Source of the DNA: Botryococcus braunii
Lineage: Eukaryota; Chlorophyta; Trebouxiophyceae
Assembly (NCBI GenBank): GCA_002005505.1
Contig: KV908338.1
Location: 800,659-864,658 of the forward strand
Direction of reading: 5' to 3'
Length of the DNA: 64,000 nt
Position 1 is the first letter of the stretch, and each line of letters opens with the position of its first letter. Positions 52,150 to 61,785 of this stretch are shown here, piece by piece. Position numbers and translations under genes: made by a program. A model generated the notes under the pieces. That model was not told the DNA's origin and made no database searches. It saw only the letters and a list, made by a program, of their open reading frames with translations.

Positions 52150-55100
52150 GTGGAGTTAGAGAAGGAAACCTCCACACTTTTGTTCCTTGGGAATCTTTTC
52201 ATTCTTCTATCGAGCAACGTTGTTCTGAGTTTTTGCATTGTTCTTTTTCTAGAGGCCCCTTTGACAATACCCTACCCGATGGAACGTCTAAACCGACATT
52301 TGTTGCAGTACCTATAGGTAAAGCGGAGGACACCTTATCCACTTTCGCTCGTGAGCAACAAGCAAATAAACATTTAAGTGCTTGTTTTCTAATGGGTAGT
52401 AAAGTGGCGAAATCCAAGGCAGTGTACCCATGGCTAAAAGGCATGAGAGTTATCCTGCAAGGTACCAAGGGACCTGATGTCCCCTACTCCTATGTAGTTT
52501 ACCATGCCGGACCCAAATTTAGCGTATCTTTTGCTCAAGCTTTTTCAAATAGGCATTTAGCAATGCTTTTTCATGTTAACTGTACTGGTGTGAAGGGCGT
52601 CGCTTTAGTCGATACCGGGGCGACGCACTCGTTCGTCAGACATGACTTCCTAGCTACTCTCGGAGTGAGGCTGTCAAAGAAGTGTGTGGATGTCCAGCTT
52701 GCAGATGGGCAGACCATGCGCTCGGCGGGGACAGCTAAGCTCAGGGTGCACTTATCTCAAACATATGTGGAACAGAGGGATTTCATTGTCTGCGAAACTC
52801 TGTTGGATGGGGTGGACTTAATCCTTGGTGAGGATTTTCTGAAAGAAAGAAAAGCGTTAATTGACTACAATCATGGCGCAGTTCATCTTAAACCGCCTCA
52901 TTCCTCACACTACATTACACTCCTCAACCCGCTGCCCCCTAGTGAAAGAGGTACCTTACCGGCGCAAAAAGTAAATGTTATAAGTGAGGGTCAAGCTAGG
53001 CGGGCTATGCGAAAGGGTTGTCCAGGGTTTTGGGGGGTTGTGCGAGAGGCAAGGAGTGGACAGGACTCAGTTTGTGCAACACACTATCTCCATAGGGTTG
53101 CAGTGGCAACTACAGAGGGGGATAATCCTTGGGACGAAGACAGCGGAGCCACCGGCCTAGATTTAAACGAAAACTCCCGGCGTGTTATTGAGGGTATGAC
53201 TGACAAGCCACAAGACTTGAAGCAATTGTTGTTAGAGTTTTTGGATGTTTTTCCAGAGAAATTGCCAGATTTACCTCCAGACAGGGGCATCTTGCACACT
53301 ATACCTATGACACCCGGCCATACGCCGCCCTGTCGCCCCACTTATAGGTTGGCTGAACCAGAAGTGGCGGAGTGTCGGAGGCAGGTTGAGGAATTACTAG
53401 CACAGGGTTTCATCAGGCCGAGTGCATCACCGTATGGTAGCCCCATATTGTTTGTGAGAAAGAAAGACGGAACATTCCGAATGGTTATAGATTACAGGGC
53501 AGTTAATAACTTAACAAGGAAGGACAAATATCCGTTGCCACGGATAGACGATCTTCTGGACAAGCTGCAGGGTTCAAAGTTCTTTACCTCTTTTGATCTC
53601 TTGTCAGGTTACCATCAAGTGCGATTACATGAATCCGATGTTCCCAAAACCGCCTTTAGAACACCCTTAGGTTCATTTGAATTTTTGGTGCTTCCTTTTG
53701 GTCTCACGAATGCTCCCTCCACGTTTCAGAGACTGATGAACAGTGTGTTTCATGATTTTATTCGAGAGGGTTTTGTTGTGGTTTACCTAGATGATTTGTT
53801 GGTATACAGCAAGTCCAGGGAACAGCACTTAGAGCACTTAACTCGCATCCTTACTCGGCTGAGAGAGGAAAAACTTTATGCAAAATTATCCAAGTGTGAG
53901 TTTTTTGCTGACGAGTTGCGGTATTTGGGACATGTCGTGGGGCGCGACGGCATCAAAGTTGACCCTGCCAAAGTTCGGACTATTGTGGACTGGCCAACAC
54001 CCACGGGGAGCACGCACGTACGACAATTCTTGGGACTAGCCAACTACTTCCGCAAGTTCGTCCCGGGTTACAGTACGCTTGCGGCCCCCTTAACCCGGCT
54101 CACTGGCAAAGTTCCTTGGATGTGGGGAGAAGCTGAAGAGCACGCGTTTCAAAGTTTAAAAGAAACTTTGTCCAATGCTCCTGTACTAGCACTCCCAGAC
54201 AGTAGCAAGCCTTTCAAAGTGATCTCAGATGCCAGTGACTATGGGGTGGGTGCAGTACTATTGCAAGAAGGTAGACCTGTAGCATACTTCAGTAAAAAGC
54301 TTAGTAATGCCGAACGCAATTATTCCACAACTGAGAAAGAGCTTGCAGGTGTGTTGTATGCCCTCAAGGAGTGGAGGTGTTACTTATTAGGGCAAACTTT
54401 CACAGTTGTTACGGACCATCGCGCGAATAGTTTTTTGCAAACCCAAACCCTACTCTCACCCAGACGGGCGCGCTGGGCGGAGTTTCTACAATTATTCGAC
54501 ATCCAATGGGAATATGCGCCGGGATCCACTAACCCTGCTGACCCATTGTCTAGGAGTCCTCACTTAGCCGGGGCCCACGTCCGAGCCCTAGCTCGGGCCC
54601 AGGCTGGGGTTCAGGCGTCGGTTCAGGCTAGGGCAGGGCCCCTGGGGGAGCACTCTCCCCCTGTCGGAGTAGGAGCGATGGGGGTTGGGGAGGCTGCAGA
54701 CTCCACCACCCTACCCACGCCGATGGACGGGTTGAGGGGATGGGGAAGGGTTTTAAGTGAGGCATATGAGATAGATGATTGGCTCCATCGTAAACAAAAT
54801 CGCCGCAAGTTAAGCTTCCATAGTGGCTTGTGGAAGCGCGGTGCGCGCATTTACGTTCCCTCCCACCATATGAGTTCTGACGGTGTCGAACGTAACCTTC
54901 GTAGAGAAATCCTGGAAAATTTGCATGGACCACCTATAGTTGGTCATCCAGGCAGGGACAGGACCCTCGAATTAGTTCAACGTTCCTGGTGGTGGCCAGG
55001 GATGGCCGCAGATGTGGCTGACTTTGTGGCCCAATGTGACTCGTGTCAGCGTGTCAAAGCCCCAGCACACTTACCTGCAGGGTTACTACACCCTCTAGAA

Positions 55101-56291
55101 ATACCTGACAGAAAGTGGCAATCAATGTCTATGGACCTAATCACTGGACTGCCAAGAACTAAGGAAGGATATGACGCTATCTGGGTTGCTGTTGATAGGT
55201 TGTCAAAGTATGCGCACTTCGCTCCGACGACCACTGACGCAAGTGCAGAAGTGATAGCTCAACTGTTACGGACCCGGGTTTTCACCTTGCATGGGTTTCC
55301 CACTCACATTGTATCAGACAGAGATCCTAGGTGGGTGGGTCGCTTCTGTCAAGAGCTCTTTCGGTTGACCGGTTGTCGCTCTGCGCTATCTACAGCGTTT
55401 CATCCGCAGACCGACGGTCAAACGGAACGAATTAATAGGATTTTGGAGGATTATTTGCGTCATTACGTCACTGGAAGACACAACGACTGGGATAAACATT
55501 TGTGTGAGGCTGAATTTTCTTACAACAACACTTTTCAGCAATCAATCAACACTACTCCATTTAGGTTGACTTTCGGTCAGGATCCCACGATTCCCTTCCA
55601 GGAAGTCTATGAAGGTGTGACATCTTCTGTACGTGAGTATGTACCGGCAGCAGCAGAGTTTGTACGAAGGATGAGATGGGATCTAGAAAGAGCGCGGACA
55701 TGTCTCAAAGCTGCGCAGGACCGCATGAAGGCATATGCGGACGCGAGGAGAAAAGATGCTCCTATTTTAAAAATAGGCCAACCTGTCCTCCTCTCAACAA
55801 AGAATCTGAAATTCAAGCATACTCGGACAAGAAAACTCTTACCTCGGTTTATTGGGCCTTTTCCCATCGTCCAGGAGGTATCATCGGTAGCTTTCAGAAT
55901 TAGGCTTCCAAAAACTCTGAGGGTTCATGATGTCTTCCATGTTTCTATGCTTAAGCCTTATAAGGAAGGTGGGACGGTACAACCTCCTCCTCTACCTGAG
56001 ATTATTGATGGAGAAGAGGAGTATGAGGTCGAGGCTGTGCTAGCTCATAGGGAACGAAAGTTACGAGGTCGAAAAACTGCGCGAGAATATCTTGTAAAGT
56101 GGACCGGGTATCAGGATATTCATAATACTTGGGAGCCAGAGGATAACTTAGAACACGCCAGGGAGGCGTTACAGCGGTACTGGGATTTAACCACGGAGCA
56201 CAGGCCGGAACAAAAAGAAAAGGTGGACAAGAAACGTAAAGGACGTGGTAAAAATGCTGAGAAGCAGCGGAAGCGCGCTAGGCGCGCTTAG
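52146..56291 (+). CDS. Element E pol: protease, RT, RNase H, integrase, chromodomain
   Basis: 1,381 codons without interruption. Pre-protease segment (1-150) shared with D; protease VALVDTGATHSF (Asp 156); RT with VVYLDDLLVYSK (Tyr 547); RNase H ISDASDYGVGAVL (about 695); integrase zinc region VGHPGRDRTLEL...CDSCQRVK (about 930-965); core [18 protein letters not shown] and DGQTERINR; chromodomain EYEVEAVLAHRERK to WEPEDNLEHARE (about 1,292-1,345); basic tail KRARRA. A chromodomain on integrase is known in chromoviruses to direct insertion to marked chromatin. It is one long polyprotein in the -1 frame relative to gag. Confidence 0.96.
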   Translation: MSGVREGNLHTFVPWESFHSSIEQRCSEFLHCSFSRGPFDNTLPDGTSKPTFVAVPIGKAEDTLSTFAREQQANKHLSACFLMGSKVAKSKAVYPWLKGMRVILQGTKGPDVPYSYVVYHAGPKFSVSFAQAFSNRHLAMLFHVNCTGVKGVALVDTGATHSFVRHDFLATLGVRLSKKCVDVQLADGQTMRSAGTAKLRVHLSQTYVEQRDFIVCETLLDGVDLILGEDFLKERKALIDYNHGAVHLKPPHSSHYITLLNPLPPSERGTLPAQKVNVISEGQARRAMRKGCPGFWGVVREARSGQDSVCATHYLHRVAVATTEGDNPWDEDSGATGLDLNENSRRVIEGMTDKPQDLKQLLLEFLDVFPEKLPDLPPDRGILHTIPMTPGHTPPCRPTYRLAEPEVAECRRQVEELLAQGFIRPSASPYGSPILFVRKKDGTFRMVIDYRAVNNLTRKDKYPLPRIDDLLDKLQGSKFFTSFDLLSGYHQVRLHESDVPKTAFRTPLGSFEFLVLPFGLTNAPSTFQRLMNSVFHDFIREGFVVVYLDDLLVYSKSREQHLEHLTRILTRLREEKLYAKLSKCEFFADELRYLGHVVGRDGIKVDPAKVRTIVDWPTPTGSTHVRQFLGLANYFRKFVPGYSTLAAPLTRLTGKVPWMWGEAEEHAFQSLKETLSNAPVLALPDSSKPFKVISDASDYGVGAVLLQEGRPVAYFSKKLSNAERNYSTTEKELAGVLYALKEWRCYLLGQTFTVVTDHRANSFLQTQTLLSPRRARWAEFLQLFDIQWEYAPGSTNPADPLSRSPHLAGAHVRALARAQAGVQASVQARAGPLGEHSPPVGVGAMGVGEAADSTTLPTPMDGLRGWGRVLSEAYEIDDWLHRKQNRRKLSFHSGLWKRGARIYVPSHHMSSDGVERNLRREILENLHGPPIVGHPGRDRTLELVQRSWWWPGMAADVADFVAQCDSCQRVKAPAHLPAGLLHPLEIPDRKWQSMSMDLITGLPRTKEGYDAIWVAVDRLSKYAHFAPTTTDASAEVIAQLLRTRVFTLHGFPTHIVSDRDPRWVGRFCQELFRLTGCRSALSTAFHPQTDGQTERINRILEDYLRHYVTGRHNDWDKHLCEAEFSYNNTFQQSINTTPFRLTFGQDPTIPFQEVYEGVTSSVREYVPAAAEFVRRMRWDLERARTCLKAAQDRMKAYADARRKDAPILKIGQPVLLSTKNLKFKHTRTRKLLPRFIGPFPIVQEVSSVAFRIRLPKTLRVHDVFHVSMLKPYKEGGTVQPPPLPEIIDGEEEYEVEAVLAHRERKLRGRKTAREYLVKWTGYQDIHNTWEPEDNLEHAREALQRYWDLTTEHRPEQKEKVDKKRKGRGKNAEKQRKRARRA

Positions 56292-56875
56292 TGCTCTGGC
56301 AGGTCGGGTCGGCCCCTCGGTACGTCCTTGGGCCACCTTGGAAGCTCTAAGCTTGGCCCTTAGAGTGTACCTTGGGGGTATCCCAGTACTAGAGCGCACT
56401 CGGATGAATAGGACGTAAGCGGGGTAGAATGTCTACCTCGGGTGCGTGCGGTGATGACCGCTCACCCTGGACAGGACTCGTCGAGGTAGGGTGTCGTCTA
56501 CCTCGGGTGCGTGCGGTGCTGACTGCTCACCCTTGTCAGGTTTCGGACGTCAAGCATGTAATGTCGCGACATCCGTGCTAGCTCGCGCTGTAGCGTAACG
56601 CCCGACGCAGATGGGTGGCCCCACTGCCGTTGGGTAGAATTCCTATTGGACAGGACGGGCGAATTTATGTATGGACGGGACAGATTTTACATTGTTATAC
56701 GGACAGGGCTGGACAAGACAGGACAGGGGTCTGGCTTGGGCTGGGGACGCCAGACTAGTACCCGCGGACAGGACGTGACAGGACCGTACCTCTGCCAAGT
56801 GTGTTAGGTGCGTAGTGTAGTTGTTTAGAGTGAGTCTCCCTCTTGGCCGTGACGTCCAAGCTAAGGGGGGGAGGG
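56292..56875 (+). other. Element E 3' untranslated region
   Basis: Contains two copies of a CTACCTCGGGTGCGTGCGGT-type block with CTCACCCT (about 56,430-56,540), GGACAGGAC-type words, the hairpin at 56,729-56,755 covarying with D, and the PPT at about 56,862-56,875. Confidence 0.8.
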
Positions 56876-57173
56876 TGTAACAGGAAAAGTCGCGTGTTAT
56901 AGGAAAATGACCGGACCACGAGGATTTGGACCTCCATAAAGGTCCCTTCGTGAGTTATGTTCCTCCACGCCAAGAAGTGGCTACTTCACGCGCCAAGGGA
57001 GTGACCCTTACTTGACAAGGCGCATTGGCGATGGAGACAGGGACACACTTAGAACAGGATAGAATAAGGCTTTGGCAGAGGAAGGACCGGGCCGGACTGG
57101 ACGGGTACTGAGGTGGAGCCCAAACAACTTGTAACCATTGTTTTCGCATCCTTTGGCCGTTTCTACTGTATCA
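56876..57173 (+). repeat. Element E 3' LTR
   Basis: 298 bp, partner of 50,304-50,601. Confidence 0.95.
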
Positions 57174-57393
57174 CTATCTGAGGTGCTACTAAGTCCGCAG
57201 TGAACGGAATAGGGCCCTTCCACATGGCATAGCCAGGGACAGGGAGGAGCTATTGAGTAGGACGACATGTTGAACAACGCAACCACTTCGCCGCTAACGA
57301 GGGATGTCCCGTCGACTGGACATGTGGATCGAATGCCACGACCCCCGAAGTGACAACAGCCCGACTCAAGGCCATTTGTGTGTCTCCTGGGTC

Positions 57394-59337
57394 CTAGCCC
57401 GTCTTGACCCGTGCCCAATACTCCTTCAACGCCCCAGGGGCATTCCGCAAGTTCGCCTCTGATTCCCACGTGTCATGTTCAGGGGAGTATCCCACCCACC
57501 GAACCAGGAACTCATACGAGCGGCGAGCCTTCCGGTGGTGAAGAATTTTCTCCACCTCGTACTCGTCCTCCCCCTCCAGCACCTCAGCAGGTGGTGGTGG
57601 TTGGACACTGCCATCCCGGCGGTATCGTTCCAGCCGTGACACATGGAACACGTCATGTATCCTCCAGCGTGCCGGGAGGATCAACTCATAGGAGTTGCCT
57701 CCAACAGACTTGGCAATTTGGAACGGCCCGACCCACCGAGGCAACAGCTTCGGTGTGCCCTCTTTGAACCTTAGGTTCTGAGCCGACAACAGGACCCAAT
57801 CTCCTGGAGCGAACGTGACATCCTTACGCTTCGTGTTAGCGTAACGTGCCTGGCGTTCCGTCGCAATGCGATGTGTGCGCCGAGCTTCTGCCACTAAACG
57901 CTGAATGCGTTGGACAAAGCTCGAGGCAGCCGGGACCCTGAACTCTGGCAACACCGATACTGGTAGGTACGGGTGATGACCATAGTTCAACATGAACGGC
58001 GTGAAGCCCGTGCTAGAGTGCTCGGCATTGTTGATAGCGAACTCAGCACACGACAGCTTCTCGTCCCAGTCAGTCTGTGACTTAGACACATACATGCGGA
58101 GCATGTCCTCAAGAACACGGTTCACACGCTCTGTCTGCCCATCCGTCTGAGGATGATACGCCGTGGACATGGCCTGCTTGGTCCCAAGCATCCGACACAA
58201 GGCTCGAGTGAAGTGGCTGGTGAACAGGGGATCCCTGTCAGACACCACTTTCCTAGGCACTCCGTGGAGCTTCCAAATGTGATCCACAAACAGCTTCACT
58301 GTCTGCTCAGCAGTCGCCGTGGTCTGCGTAGCCACCAAATGAACCATCTTCGTCAGCTTGTCCACCACCACCAGGATGGCATCATGCCCTTCCGCGGTGC
58401 GAGGCAACTGGGTGATGAAGTCCATGGTCACCGTGTCCCACGGTTTATGCGGAAGCTCAAGGGGATGCAACAGCCCCGAAGGCTTTGCATGCCTTGCCTT
58501 GTTTTTCTGGCAGAGGTGACAGTGAGTCACGTACTGCGTCACATCCTGTGTCATCGTCGGCCACCAATAATGGCGGGCAACCAGCTTCAGGGTTTTGTTC
58601 ACACCTTGGTGTCCAGCATACGGGCTATCATGCATTTCTTCCATAAGGTGGGATCTAAGCCCAAATGCATGCGGCACAACAATCTTTCCTTCTTGTAACA
58701 GGAAGCCGTCGTGTGCGACCAGAGGCGCCACAGTGCTAGGTTCCTTGAACCAAAGGTCTTCCTGATAACCACGCACAAACTTGTCCTTCCACGTCATGCC
58801 CTCTCCCCCACCTGAAGGAGGCCTAGACTCGTGTCCCATACCACGAGCCTCTGCAGCCAAGGGAGTACCCTGTGCCCGGGTAACGGCGCAAATGACATCC
58901 CGAAGGGAGCGATTTGGAAGACAAGGGGGACCCTCCGAAACGTATGAACGAGTGGAACGAACCACAACCGCGTTCACCAATGAGTTGGGAGGTGGATATC
59001 CCACCGGCGTGCGGCTCAGCGCATCGGCAACCACATTTGAGGCACCCGCCATATGTTCCCATGTGAAATGGAACCGGGAGAGAAACTCTGCCCAACGTGT
59101 CTGGCGGCGGCTCAACTGTGCCACAGTATCAAGGTAGGTAATAGCCTTGTGGTCAGTGACCACGCGGAACTCCGGCCCACCTTCAAGATAACAGCGCCAC
59201 ACCGTTAAGGCGTGAACCACTGCTAGCAGCTCTTGCTCCCCAGTAGGATAATTGATTTCTGCCGGTGTGAGGCGACGACTCTCAAAGGCAATGGGGCGGC
59301 CCTCTTGATATAAGACGGCCCCTGTCGTAGAATGCAC
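57394..59337 (-). CDS. Element H pol, C-terminal part: RNase H, integrase, chromodomain
   Basis: 647 codons open. Starts inside RNase H (STTGAVLYQEGRPIAFESRR), cut by the LTR of J at about 59,333. RNase H core with VVTDHKAITYL; integrase zinc region GHQGVNKTLKL...CHLCQKNK; catalytic core TMDFITQLPR, VVSDRDPLFTSH, TDGQTERVNR; SH3-like linker; chromodomain EYEVEKILHHRKARR to WESEANLRNAP. Integrase is intact. The sequence is distinct from D/E, representing a third gypsy lineage here. Confidence 0.92.
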   Translation of the reverse strand: MHSTTGAVLYQEGRPIAFESRRLTPAEINYPTGEQELLAVVHALTVWRCYLEGGPEFRVVTDHKAITYLDTVAQLSRRQTRWAEFLSRFHFTWEHMAGASNVVADALSRTPVGYPPPNSLVNAVVVRSTRSYVSEGPPCLPNRSLRDVICAVTRAQGTPLAAEARGMGHESRPPSGGGEGMTWKDKFVRGYQEDLWFKEPSTVAPLVAHDGFLLQEGKIVVPHAFGLRSHLMEEMHDSPYAGHQGVNKTLKLVARHYWWPTMTQDVTQYVTHCHLCQKNKARHAKPSGLLHPLELPHKPWDTVTMDFITQLPRTAEGHDAILVVVDKLTKMVHLVATQTTATAEQTVKLFVDHIWKLHGVPRKVVSDRDPLFTSHFTRALCRMLGTKQAMSTAYHPQTDGQTERVNRVLEDMLRMYVSKSQTDWDEKLSCAEFAINNAEHSSTGFTPFMLNYGHHPYLPVSVLPEFRVPAASSFVQRIQRLVAEARRTHRIATERQARYANTKRKDVTFAPGDWVLLSAQNLRFKEGTPKLLPRWVGPFQIAKSVGGNSYELILPARWRIHDVFHVSRLERYRRDGSVQPPPPAEVLEGEDEYEVEKILHHRKARRSYEFLVRWVGYSPEHDTWESEANLRNAPGALKEYWARVKTG

Positions 59338-59802
59338 AAGTTAGGGAGAATTTCCAAGTTGTGAGAGAGAGAGAGAGAGACAAGGCCGGATGGCCGACAA
59401 GTTGGACGCTCTTTCCAATTACAAGTAACCCCCACCTCACGGAGCTTCCACTCCCTACTTGTGGTCTACTAAGCTTCCAAATTACCTGAGTGCGTGTCTT
59501 CCCGTGGCTTACGTCTCTATCCGTTCCTTCCCGTGGTTCGTGATCGTGTGTTCACGTTCCTCCAATGGTAGCGCACTAGTCCACCAAACCTCTACAATAG
59601 TATCTAGAAAATATCCTAGAATCCTACTATGAGAGTAACGTCCATAACTATCCAATGGAATTCGACGGCTAGGAAGCCAAGGCTAGACGCTAGGCACGTG
59701 CGTACTCGCGTTGCTCGTACGACATGTGCGCCACATGTGCGCCTAGGCTAGGGGGTAAGGGAAATGTCCAGAAATGCCGGGAAATCCCTACATTCCATCA
59801 CA
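59333..59802 (-). repeat. Element J 3' LTR (probable)
   Basis: Plus-strand TGCACAAGTTAGGG to CCATCACA. The left border coincides with the loss of H RNase H homology; the right border abuts a PPT (GGAATTAAGGGGGGGATGA in element sense). Contains a short GA run at 59,366-59,381. The possible TSD (TAGAA, 59,328-59,332) cannot be checked because the other side is outside the window. Confidence 0.65.
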
Positions 59803-61106
59803 TCATCCCCCCCTTAATTCCTGCATGTCCTCATGCAGCCACATACACACATACAGTAGACCACAATTATAAGGGAATGGTCGTCACCGAACGGCCCATC
59901 CACCAGCGCCGTTAGACCCTTGCCGAATGGGTTACATTAGGGTCCCCGCCTCCAAGTTATTCCCCTATCATCCCAAGCAATTGACTAAAGCGTCCATTTT
60001 TTTTTTTTTTTTTGTTTTTTTTTTAAATTTATTTATTAGGTGTGCTTTATTTTAGTCCTAAGTACAATACTGTACGATACGATACGACACGGTACTATAA
60101 TTACGATAAATTACGATAAATTACGGCGAACTACGACGAACGTTCGCCTTATTCCTTTCGAACTATCCAAGTCCGCCTTTATTGACACATCCCTATTTAT
60201 TATTTATTAAAGCAATACAATGCTTGTGACACAACCGATAAACAATCCGAACAAGATAAATATGACACAGGTGTAGCTCAGTCCACAATGCTTTCCTAAA
60301 GTGGCTATCCATACAACACAGTTTCTTTATGATACATTGTCCATACTGTACACATACTGTACACATAAGGTACACATATAGTACATAGAAAGAAATCCAT
60401 CCCAAGATGCCAAGTAGTCCATATCCAAGGGTTCCAAGTAGCCCATAGCCAAGGGTTCCAAGTAGCCCATAGCCAAGGGTTCCAAGTCACTTCTGTACTT
60501 CAAGCCCACGTCCCAAGTGCTAGTTAAGCAGACTGCGGTTGCGCGCCATGTGTACTTCAATTCCTATCCCTGAATGCAGAACCCCGAGTTCAATGCATCG
60601 AAGCGGTATGAGGCCTCATTTAACGAAGTGAGACGTGTAACTAAGATTTATAACAAGCTAAGCAAGGGTTTCAGGCAAGGGTGACACCGAAGGTAGGAAT
60701 CGAAGTTCCAATCCGTTACAAGTTCGCAGCCCTCCTCACGCAGGTCGTCCGAGTCTCCAAAGAACAATATAATGAACAATGTAGAGAATGCTAGATGTCT
60801 CACTCGTAGCAGCAAACCCAAAGACAATGATCGCCACCCGAGTTCCTAGTCCACCTATGCGCGGATCCGGCTACGTCGTCCCTCTACGAGATGCTCTCGC
60901 GAGCATAACGATATGGATGACGAGAGGAGACCCACTAGGATATTACAGTCATTTTCCTACACACAAGGACAACGAGATCTACTCGTATCCCAAAGGGCAC
61001 GAAGAAACATGAACTACGCGCACACCATTACGAACATTATGCTTACGCGCACATCCTACGCGCAGGGGACGTGAGACGCGTCGCGCTGACGCGGCACCTC
61101 ACTACA
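59803..61106 (-). mobile_element. Element J 3' UTR followed by the 3' LTR of element I
   Basis: Right of the J PPT is a hairpin (59,821-59,838), then non-coding DNA with poly-T (60,000-60,024), TACGATA-type repeats (about 60,072-60,120) and a 24-bp repeat (60,416-60,488). The LTR of I ends at 61,106 (CACTACA) next to its PPT. I could not place its left border. No coding signal. Confidence 0.55.
60416..60488. repeat. 24-bp tandem repeat, three copies
   Basis: Unit CCAAGGGTTCCAAGTAGCCC plus four bases, with near-identical copies. Confidence 0.9.
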
Positions 61107-61785
61107 TGCTCCCCCCCTTATTCCTGTGCGTCCCCGCGCAGAAGGCAGAGCGCAACAACAAACAAACAAGACAAACAAAGGAACAAGACCTTCCAACATG
61201 CGGAGACTCAGACTTAGACCTACGGGCAACCCGCCTCCCGTGTTGCCAGACCCCAGCCGAATGCTGCGTATCGGGGTCCCCACCATAATGCAATAACAAC
61301 AAGGATCAGGCATGACTAACAGAACAAAAGACAAAACACTGAAAGAAAAACGAAAGTCCACATGATGAACAGCCAAAATGAGACACAAGGGCAGAGCTAA
61401 AAGTCCAGATGTCCAAAAGTCCAGAGTCCAAGGGGAGTCCAATTTCCACATATAGTCCAGTATTACGCCAGTATTGCACCATATTGATCAGGTGTGGTAG
61501 TGAAGTGAAAAGGCCATACACCTAATGTGCACAAAAATCTATCCAGGTAAGGGACCCATGGTCAACCCTACCGGGTAAGGCAGCCTTACCCTAGCCTATC
61601 CAAAGTCCATATGGCCATACAGAGAGACCCCTCCAAGGAGGGCCAACCGGTCGACGGGACCCTAAGGGTGGACCCTAGGAGTCGTGCCCTTGGGAGGCAA
61701 TGGCGGGAGCCCGTGACTCTCTCTGTATTCTTCCACTTTCTTGTGGCAACAACGCGTGACCTGTGCAAGTTATTTCCAGCTATCC
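61107..61785 (-). other. Element I PPT and 3' region without recognised coding sequence
   Basis: PPT AAGGGGGGGAGCA (element sense) at about 61,107-61,119, hairpin at 61,124-61,141, then sequence resembling the J 3' UTR. The expected integrase C-terminal half is not found between here and 61,860. Confidence 0.6.

Larger units (their letters stand above)
50304..57173 (+). mobile_element. Element E: intact-looking Ty3/gypsy chromodomain retrotransposon inside H
   Basis: 298-bp LTRs identical on visual comparison, TSD CTATC (50,299-50,303 and 57,174-57,178), PBS with hairpin, uninterrupted gag and pol, PPT AAGGGGGGGAGGG. No frameshift or stop found. This is the best candidate in the window for a currently mobile element. 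Confidence 0.96.
49709..59332 (-). mobile_element. Element H: Ty3/gypsy chromodomain retrotransposon (3' part, split by E and interrupted by J)
   Basis: 3' LTR 49,709-49,897, PPT GGTGGGGGAGGG beside it, 3' UTR 49,898-50,303 and 57,179-57,393 (interrupted by E), then RNase H, integrase and chromodomain to 59,332, where J begins. Its RT, protease, gag and 5' LTR are not in the window. Different family from B/C and D/E by sequence. Confidence 0.85.
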
